From NCBI GenBank assembly GCA_038025085.1, contig CM076147.1:10512001-10576000 (forward strand): 64,000 bases of DNA, in the 5' to 3' direction. Positions 56,701 to 64,000 of this stretch are shown in pieces. Below the pieces are notes generated by a model. That model was not told where the DNA came from, did no database searches, and saw only the letters and a list, made by a program, of their open reading frames with translations. Each line of letters starts with the position of its first letter. Within the stretch, counting starts at the first letter, position 1. The position numbers and the translations under genes are program-made. Source of the stretch: Tetragonia tetragonoides (lineage: Eukaryota; Streptophyta; Magnoliopsida; Caryophyllales; Aizoaceae).

Positions 56701-59700
56701 TTTTGTTTTCCTTTTCTTCTTTTCCCGTCGTGGAAAATATTTGTGCAGGTAATACTAAGTGAGGACGTCTTAAGCTTGGCATAGTTATTAAGTTTCCGCT
56801 TTTGAACTCTGGTTTGGTTTGGATTGTTGCCCGCGTGTTTTCGGCTATAAATATTGGATAATAATTTAAGTTCACTATTTAGGCAATGTTGGATAATGTT
56901 TTATTAATCTTAGTTCCCATTTAGAAATACCTATTCTTTCTTCTTTTTGCTTAGCATTTAATCCTTAGTGATAAATATTGCAGTAGCACCCTTGGGTTTG
57001 TGACGGTTCAGTGGTGTTGAGTCATGGATAATGACGTCGATGGTTCCCAGTAAATCGTTGGAAATTCGGGGGTGTTACACCTTCCCCCGGTTGTAAACAG
57101 GCCTTCATCCAGTCTTTTTCATCCCAGTGATGGAACATATTAGTCCTGATTCCTATCAGTTGGAACCAAACTAATTTCGAGAAATTACAGCGAAAGAAAA
57201 TATGAGTGGTGCTTTCCTCATGTTGATTACAGAAAGAGCATTCATCTTTAGCCTGCGGGATTCTTTTCTTTACCTCCACCTTTGTAGGAATACAGTGGGA
57301 TGCAATCCTCCAAAACAACATTTTTCTTCTTTGAGGCAGGATCGTTTTCCATAGATTTTTCTGGAATAAAGCTTGGAATTCCTCTTCATTATACACTTCT
57401 TTCTCAGTGATTGTTCTATGTGCACTCTTAACTGAGAACAAACCCGTAGTGGTCTTTGTCCAGAGACAAGAGTCTTCTTCTCTGACCGGAGGGAGCTTAA
57501 TTTTAAGGATTGCCTCAGCTGAGTTCTCCTTAAAAACCTGATGAATCAGGCTTTCATTCCAACGTTGATTTTGAATAAGTTCAGAGACGTATGTAATATC
57601 TGGTATATCCTCCAATCTTGTAACAGGTTTGAAACCCTCTATGAATGAAACCCATGGCTCCGTCCATATATTTATGTTTTCTCATTCCCCATCTGTACAC
57701 AATAGCCCTCCTTAATGATCTCTTTTCCTCTTAGAATTTCTCTCCACTGAGGAGAGTCACCAGCTTGTGGTGTGAGAAATAAAGGATTGTGCCTCCTGTA
57801 GTATTTTTGAGTGCAATGATCAACCCAAAGCCTCTTCTCTGTGCTCATCAATTGCCATGTTAATTTTGCATGGAGTGCCTTGTTCATATTCTTCATCCTC
57901 CTGAGGTTGAGGCCACCACAACTTTTCCCTTTGCACATCTCTTTTCATGACTTGTAGTAGATTCCTCTTTTGGATTCATCATAACCCCACAAAAAATCTC
58001 TCATACTTCCATCCATCTTTTTACACAACTCTTTTGTAAACAGATTCCTCGCCATAACATAAGAGGGTGTTGCTGCTGCCACAGCCTGTATCAAGGTTGT
58101 TCTTCTGGCATAAGACAAAAGTTTTGCCTTCCACGCTTGTATTTTCCCTTGCAACCTCTCTAGAATATAATTGAATCTCTGAGTCTTCCCTCTATTTCTG
58201 AAAAAGGGTAGACCTAGATATACTACTTGCTTATCCATCTGTTTGAGCTTTAGAATTCTGTTTACTTTTCTCTTGCTCTCTTGCTTGGTCTTTTTGCTGT
58301 AAAAGATTCTTGATTTTTGAATATTTGCTCCAAGACCTGAGTTAGTTTCCATGAGATTTAGAGTATTTTGTATAACATTAGCACAATTTTCATCTGCTCT
58401 AGAGAAAATCACTAGGTCATCCGCATAAAGCAAGTGACCCATACCACAACACCTCCTATCAATGGCAATTCCTTTCCAATTTCCACTCTCTTGTTCTCTT
58501 TGGATTAATCTGGTTAATAACTCCATCATAATAACAAAGAGGAAAGGGGACAGAGGGTCCCCCTGCCTTGATCCCCTCTGAGGCTTGAAATAGCCATAGG
58601 GTCTTCCACTTATCAGTACAGAAAAAGAAGTAGAAGAGACACAGTGAAGCACCAGGTTTACAAGTATTCATTAAAGCCCAAAGCTCTAAGAATACTCTCA
58701 ATGCACCCCCACTCAACCTTATCATATGCTTTGGCCATATCAATCTTGAGGGCCATGAGACCCCCTTTAGCTTGAGAGCTGTTCATAGTATGTAAAACTT
58801 CATTGATCATGATCCTATTGTCAGTAATCACTCTCCCCGAGACAAAGGCAGATTGAAAAGGGCTAATGATTTTAGTAAGAAAACTCTTGAGCCTATTTGC
58901 AATGAGCTTAAAGATGATTTTATAGGCCATGTTACACAACGAAATAGGTCTGAAATCTCTAATAGAATTGGCTTTATCATTTTTTGGGATGAGGGCAATG
59001 TGAGTATGGTTAAGGTCCCTGAGCATGTGCCCCTCACGGAAAAAAGCCTGGACTATATTAACCACCTCCTTTTTAACAGTATGCCACAAATTTGGTAGAA
59101 TAAAGCAGGGAATCCATCGGGTCCCGAGGCGTTTGTGGGATGCATACTATTTTAAACATCAACAATTTCCTCCAGAGAGGGGATAACAGTTAACACATTA
59201 TTTTCATGCTCCTCAATCACAACAGGAAATAATTCATTTATTTCATCATGCGTACCTGGGTTCTCAGACTGGAACAGGCTTGTGTAATACTCCAGAAAGG
59301 TGCTAGCAATCTGTGGTTTACTCTCCACCAATTCTCCTCTATCATTCTTTATTGCCTCGATGGAGTTTCTCCTTCTTCTTTTAACAGTCATCATATGGAA
59401 ATATTTTGTGTTTAAATCACCTTCTCTTATGTACTGCACCCTTGATTTCTGTCTATGCATCAGAGCCTCTCTCACATAAAGTTCCTCCAATTGTAGATGA
59501 AGGTCTCTCTCAGACATATTGTTCAAAGCCCCATCACCATTTTGTTGCATCTTTTGAATCTGCATGGGGATCCCTTTAATTTGGTGCGCCCTTGAACAAT
59601 CTCAAGACATTCCACATTCTATTTCTTCAGAACAACTTGTGTATTCTTCAATTTATTTTTGAGTCTATAGGCCCACGAGCCTCTTGTATCTTTAACCCAG

Positions 59701-60485
59701 GATTCCTTTTACTGTATCAGGGCATGAGGCATCCCTAAGCCACATCTCTTCAAACTTGAAAGGCCTAGGTCCCATCTTTTCTTCCCCCACAGTATTGAGA
59801 ATAATTGGGGCATGGTCAGAGCATGCAGCAACTTGATGTCTCACAATAGCCCTTTTATACATCTCCCTCCAATCAGTAGAACACAAAACTCTTCCAGCCT
59901 TTCCTTCAAGATGATTTTCCCTCCTTTCCTTTTAAACCAAGTATATGGGTTCCCAGAGAAACCAACATCCATTAACCCCAGCTTGTTAATGAAATTCTTC
60001 AAATCCTTCTTGAGTGTATACTTTTCACACTGCCCACCCCATCTCTCTTCCATTTTTCCAATGGCATTAAAATCTCCAGCGAAGCATATGGGTTTTGGAT
60101 AATAACCAGCAATTGACTCCATATAGTCCCAGAAAGCATTCTGGCCCTGATGATTTGGAGCCCTGTAAACCATGGCCAACAGCCATTCCTCAGTAGTATG
60201 AATATCCCAAACCTTCAGTATAAACACTTGATCATTCTTTATCATTAACTCACCACCAGTACTTCCGTTCCACAAAAGAATAAGTCCTCCAGACTTCCCA
60301 GCAGCAGAAGTGGCCTCCATAAATTCGAAGCCAAAAGGTCTCATAATATTTATTGTTTTATCTTCCTCTAGTATGGTCTCGGATAGGAAGATAACATCAG
60401 TCTTATATCTCCGAGCCACGGCCTTTAGATGGAAAGCTATCCCGGGACGCCCCAATCCCCTACAATTCCAGAATATGACTAACAT
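53711..60485 (-). pseudogene. LINE-2 ORF2: endonuclease, RT, zf-RVT, RNase H; split by a solo LTR
   Basis: ATG at 60485 (MLVIFWNCRGLGRPGIAFHL). Endonuclease: FLSETILEEDKTINI, ICFAGDFNAIGKMEERW and CSDHAPIILN (after a frameshift near 59870). RT: LNHTHIALIPKNDKANSIRD, FRPISLCNMAYKIIFKLIAN, SPFQSAFVSGRVITDNRIMI, ALKIDMAKAYDKVEW; frameshift near 58660; RGSRQGDPLSPFLFVIMMEL and HLLYADDLVIFSRA (YADD). Then LSYARRTTLIQAVAAATPSY, zf-RVT (RRKMLFWRIASHCIPTKVEV, CSFCNQHEESTTHIFFRC), cut after CLQPGEG by the solo LTR. It resumes as FGIPEDMEENFARK and RNase H (FHCFVDAAIREKGSYLGWVI, AEAIHEACKYLN, NRIFSDAKQVVDYIA, FNTLAHFLA), ending NFVE at 53711. Confidence 0.9.
54395..57071 (+). repeat. Solo LTR of the element C family, inside LINE-2
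   Basis: TGAGATACCCCGATATTTTC to GGGGGTGTTACA, about 2.68 kb, homologous in the opposite orientation to 28688-31329. Flanks CCTTA (54390-54394) and CCTTC (57072-57076) differ by one base. The interrupted RNase H reading rejoins exactly (PGEG|FGIPED) if the original site was CCTTC. CT-rich and GC-rich sequence at 54800-55270 corresponds to 30540-30960. Formed by recombination between the two LTRs of a former full element. ORFs inside it are not supported. Confidence 0.9.
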
Positions 60486-62180
60486 TGGGTGATTGGAGGC
60501 AGGTTTTGGCCCGCCTCCTCGGCCTTGTTTGCTTGGTCAAACTGGTCTAGAAGTTCCTTATAAGCATGAGGTTTGCCCTTAAGTCTTTCTTCAATTTTCT
60601 CTGCTAGGATGTTCCTCCTCTTCTTCATGTTCGATCTCTGGGTTTTCTTTGACATGATACCAGGAATAAGGCCATACAGATCAGGTTCTGAATCAGATGG
60701 CCTGGCAGGAGTGGAAGGTCCACCAGGATTTTTAGAGCTTTCAGAAGTTTTCCTTTTCAGGTGAAGTCTTTTAAGGGCAGAGGAAAAATTTGCTTTTGTG
60801 ATGGGTGGAAGGGATGAAAGCTTTTGGCTGGAAGGGAGCTCAGACACTGTAACTGGGTGATTTTGTGGCTTTGTGTTGGATGAGGAGGCTTGATTACTGG
60901 GAGAGGTTCTGTGAAAGGTTCTTTTTGGTGGTAGGTTATCTTTTGTGAGGGAGATAGGTGTCTTCAGAACTCTATGAGGAGACAACTTGTTTTCATCTCC
61001 AGGCTTATCCTGCCCAGCCGAGGTTTCAAGGGTTTTGAAAACCTGCACAAAATCCTTAGCAAAAAGAGCCTTTAAGAATTCTAAATCACTTGACAGTTTA
61101 ATTCTTTCCACAATTTCAACCTGGATTCTTTCCAAAACTCCAACATCATATTTTTTCCCACTTCCCATGTTGGCTATATGTTGAGTCTTGTTTGAGTCAC
61201 AATTTCCCCCAAAGGAGGAGGGACCATCTTTTTCTGCAGTAGCTTTAAAGGTTTTATATGGGTCAGGGATGATTTTACCCGTTATATCACATAGGGAGAG
61301 AGGACCTTTAATGGAGGGTGAGACAATTAGACCACTCCTATTTCTAATCGGGTGCAGGGATTCAGTTTCAGCAATTTCTTCAGGTGTAATCACCTCAGTA
61401 GTTGGTTTTAAAGGTGAGTTCCAATCCCTCAAATCCCTAACTCTAAGATTTACCCCATATCCAGAGTCGGGTGGAGTAAAAATAATAGGCTCAAGTTTAC
61501 ATTCTTCTAAATCATTACCCAATATACCACAGTTATAACAATGATCAGATAAACGTTCAGTTCTGATGCTTACCTAGTTTTTTCTCCCATCATTATTTGC
61601 AAAAATGAAACCTCTTGGTATGGGTTTCTTGAGATCCAGATCCACCCGAGTTCGGAGAAAACCCCTTGACAAGAGTCTATCTTCAGAAACAGAGCTAGTG
61701 CCCAAAATCTTCCCATATCTCGTCCCAATAAGTATGGTGTTCTTTGGTGAGAACTTCCTCAAGGCCAAGTCATGGATCTGCAACCAGAAAGCTGCTTTCC
61801 CAACATCGAGCTCAGTAATCTTCTAATTTCGCTCCCATTTTTTCAAAATGACTTAACGACCCAAAACTTCCCAGGTGCCATCAATCATCTTGTGTCAGTC
61901 TTTCATCTCTTTTAAATGAAAAAAGTAGATGCAAATCATTTATGATGATAATACTAGGATTACCTTGGATATTCCATGTCTTCTCCATAATCGAGCGAGC
62001 AACCCTCATTTTAATGCGTTTCACAGTAATGACTTTCCCCACAACACACAAATTTGTTACTCTATCAATCGGCACTTCATATCAAAAGTGTCACCATATT
62101 TCCTATGATACTCTTCAGATCTTTGTATTTCCTCATGGTAATCCGATTCATCTAGATGGTCCATATGTGGGTTTAAAAGG
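60479..62180 (-). pseudogene. LINE-2 ORF1 (DUF4283-type RNA-binding protein)
   Basis: From about 62165, reading includes KMRVARSIMEKTWNIQGNPS (61881-62075), WLQIHDLALRKFSPKNTILI, LLSRGFLRTRVDLDLKKPIP (61574-61783) and a zinc-knuckle-like block LSDHCYNCGILGNDLEECKL, where Asn stands in the His position. A long basic, serine- and proline-rich tail follows to TQC with TAG at 60479. Stops near 61570 and frameshifts near 61850 and 62080 break it. The stop overlaps the ORF2 start (ATGTTAG), a 7-base overlap. Confidence 0.83.
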
Positions 62181-62358
62181 CAAGATTTTTGGCGGGTAAA
62201 AGAAAGTAAAGAAGAGGAGACGGAGAAACCAAGGGGGAAAGAGGTGGGAAGACAGGTAGGTGAGGGAATAAAGGTTGGATTTTTGAGATCTGGGAAAGGA
62301 GGGGAGCGTACCTACTCTTCCAGAGAGAGGAAAATCAAAAGGAAAAAATATCTCAGTA

Positions 62359-62700
62359 GGCATAGACATATAACTATTTCAAGTCAACATTTAACTTTTT
62401 ACTTTATACTCAAGGCCACGGTGGTATATACATATAATTATGAGTTTTGATCTATTAGATTTTGTATTATAATTTATAAGAGGAGTGTATCTTATAGTAT
62501 ACACTAAACGTAAGAATTATCACAATTGCCAACACTCGTTTTTAATAGGAACATTATTACGAATAGTCATAACTCAAATGTTTACCGGGTATTTTCGAAA
62601 CTCTCATATTTGTTAAATTTCGTTTCCATTAGCCTATAACATATTGGAAAAGTTATAATACTACTTTAAAATGAACTTATAAAAGAAGAAAAACGCAACA
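62359..62700. other. No gene recognised
   Basis: AT-rich flank between LINE-2 and the Mutator-like element. Nothing supported. Confidence 0.4.
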
Positions 62701-62711
62701 TATTTTAGGGA

Positions 62712-63660
62712 ATCGTTTCTTGAAATAGTGTTATTTTGTAAAATAATTCTCATATTAGGCTTGAGTAGAAAATAATACCCAATATAGTGTCCACGTAGGA
62801 AAGAAAACCAACGAACCGTGTCTCAACTTTTTTCCAAAATCAGACATCAGTCGCTGTGGAGGAGAACGACTTCACCCCGGAAAAGTCGCTCTCCAACACA
62901 GCGACTCACTTGCATATATTCACACCTCGTGAAGCTTCCGCCTCTTTAATGGCAATCAGCCTCAGGCACCTGCACGTTTCTCTTCATCCCTCTCTAAGTG
63001 TATATCTCACACAACTTTTGCCTCTCTCCTCTCAATCCCCATCCTCCAGCATCACCCTTTTTCTCTCTCATCCCAATCCCCATCCTCCAGCATCACCCCA
63101 TTCATCTCTCCTCTGTTTCCCTTGCCCTTCACATCCATAGTCTCTAGTCTCATCTTCCGTTTGTGCTAATTTTAAAGTATAATTTTTTGGTACATCATGT
63201 TTATAGAAAAAAAGCTACCTCCTGAAATTGAATGACTTGAGTTTGGGGATAAGTAGGGGAGATAGCGAAGAGGATGGACGACACCGAGATCCAGTTGAAT
63301 TCGCCAATCGAAGTGGTATGATTGTGATAGAATTTCAAACGATTGAACTTGTAAAAATAAAGAATTGATTTCTAAATGTTATGATATTGGGTTACTGCAA
63401 GTGTTGGGGAGAAGGAGGCTGCAAGTTCAGTCTTTTAGTCCATGAACAAGACAACAAAAATTCGTTATGGTGAAGGACGACTTTCTTAAATAAAAGTTGT
63501 TCTCCACCATAGCGACTTACTTCTGTACGGAAAATAAAAAAATAAGACGCGGTTCGTATGGTCCTGGACCTACACGGACAGCATATTGGGTATTATTTTC
63601 GAATCGAGCCTAATTTGAGAATTATTTTGTAAAATAACCCCCTTTTCCAGAAAATGATTG
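62712..63660. mobile_element. Non-autonomous Mutator-like element with long TIRs (possible Pack-MULE)
   Basis: TATTTTAGGGA at 62701-62711 and 63661-63671 is an exact 11-bp duplication. The ends are inverted copies of about 110 bp: left ATCGTTTCTTG...TTATTTTGTAAAATAATTCT...AATAATACCCAATAT...ACGTAGG; right the same reversed (63540-63655). A 9-11-bp duplication with TIRs this long is the Mutator pattern. Inside each TIR edge is a further hairpin around TCGCTGTGGAGGAGAACGAC and its complement. No transposase. The interior has CT-rich 5' UTR-like sequence with a tandem CCCATCCTCCAGCATCACCC block and a short exon-like ORF. Confidence 0.82.
63274..63321 (+). pseudogene. Possible captured first exon of a host gene
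   Basis: ATG at 63274 follows a CT-rich leader and opens MDDTEIQLNSPIEV, then GTG|GTATGA, which would be a plausible splice donor at 63315. If unspliced it stops at once after 15 codons. Amino-acid composition and context (leader, ATG, donor) are those of a short first coding exon carried within the Mutator-like element. No identity can be given, and chance is possible. Confidence 0.35.
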
Positions 63661-63671
63661 TATTTTAGGGA

Positions 63672-64000
63672 TCAAAACAGTAAGAGAGAAAACATAGTTA
63701 CCAACGGGCCTATAAATCTAGCATTTTTCAAGAGCATAGAACGCTATATTATTTTTTGAAAAAAATAAAGTTTCTAATAATGAAAAAGAGAGTCCACCTT
63801 GTGCTAAATAATTAGAATTTTAAAAACATAAAGTTTTTGATAATGAAAAAAAGATTTTGAGTTGTGCTAAGTATAGTTAGAATTTTATTGTATTATACAT
63901 AACTTAATATTTTCTAATATTATTCAAACTCCAATATAACTATTCTACTAATAATATTTACACCATTATATTCGCTTCAAAAAAACAATATTTATATATA
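63672..64000. other. AT-rich flank with a two-copy tandem repeat
   Basis: Two diverged copies of about 62 bp (near 63768-63830 and 63830-63892) share ATAAAGTTT-TAATAATGAAAAA and TTGTGCTAA...TTAGAATTTT. No gene recognised. Confidence 0.55.

Larger units (their letters stand above)
53663..62349 (-). mobile_element. LINE-2: near full-length L1-type LINE with a nested solo LTR
   Basis: ATCTCAGTA at 53654-53662 and 62350-62358 is a perfect 9-bp duplication bounding the element. The left side is poly(T) (the poly(A) tail on the minus strand), and the right side is a CT-rich 5' UTR. About 6.0 kb remain after removal of the solo LTR. It contains ORF1 and ORF2 (endonuclease, RT, zf-RVT, RNase H), all in order but with several frameshifts. 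Confidence 0.9.

Noticed and set aside
62148..62369. Minus-strand 73-codon ORF
   Set aside because: It lies in the CT-rich 5' UTR of LINE-2; no motif.

Overview
The window is plant nuclear DNA, almost certainly from a flowering plant and probably a eudicot. The evidence is the mix of elements: Tat/Ogre-type and Tekay/Del-type Ty3-gypsy retrotransposons, L1-type and RTE-type LINEs, and a Mutator-like element. The species cannot be named from sequence alone. No intact host gene was recognised; nearly everything is transposon, much of it nested.

Layout. 1-2600: the 3' part of an LTR, a tRNA-iMet-type primer site and a broken ORF of unknown function. 3964-5183: the 3' end of an RTE LINE. 5505-52475: one L1-type LINE on the minus strand (LINE-1), cut into three pieces by two Tat-type elements. 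Element A (5896-18591, plus strand, target duplication ACTGT) has lost protease, RT and RNase H. Element B (19148-48193, minus strand, target duplication ACACC) keeps gag, protease, RT, RNase H, a second archaeal-type RNase H and integrase, all broken by stops. Inside the integrase gene of B sits element C (28688-39585, duplication GAACG), a Tekay-type element with a nearly open pol and chromodomain. Beyond B are the 5' part of LINE-1 (48194-52475), a 320-bp aberrant mini LTR element (52935-53254), and a second L1 LINE (LINE-2, 53663-62349, 9-bp duplication) carrying a Tekay solo LTR (54395-57071). Last is a Mutator-like element (62712-63660, 11-bp duplication) with what looks like a captured first exon.

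Most unusual content. Elements A and B lie in opposite orientation, differ clearly in sequence and inserted separately. Both carry the same two extra genes, antisense to gag-pol, between integrase and the 3' LTR: a DUF7745-like gene and a multi-exon plant-mobile-domain (PMD) gene. Short GC-rich palindromic motif clusters lie in the LTR promoter and upstream of both antisense genes, in both elements. The motif is element-specific: GCCGCTAGCGGC in A, AGCGGC-nnn-GCCGCT in B. Longer exact matches and, in A, an identical TATA block link the LTR promoter to the DUF7745 promoter. This suggests that sense and antisense promoters share a regulator, possibly one of the antisense-encoded proteins acting like an element-encoded anti-silencing factor. 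That function is inference.

A second oddity is that two LTR elements (C and the mini element) have the same LTR terminus at both ends in inverted orientation, yet are flanked by 5-bp target duplications (exact for C, 4 of 5 for the mini element), so they integrated in that rearranged form.
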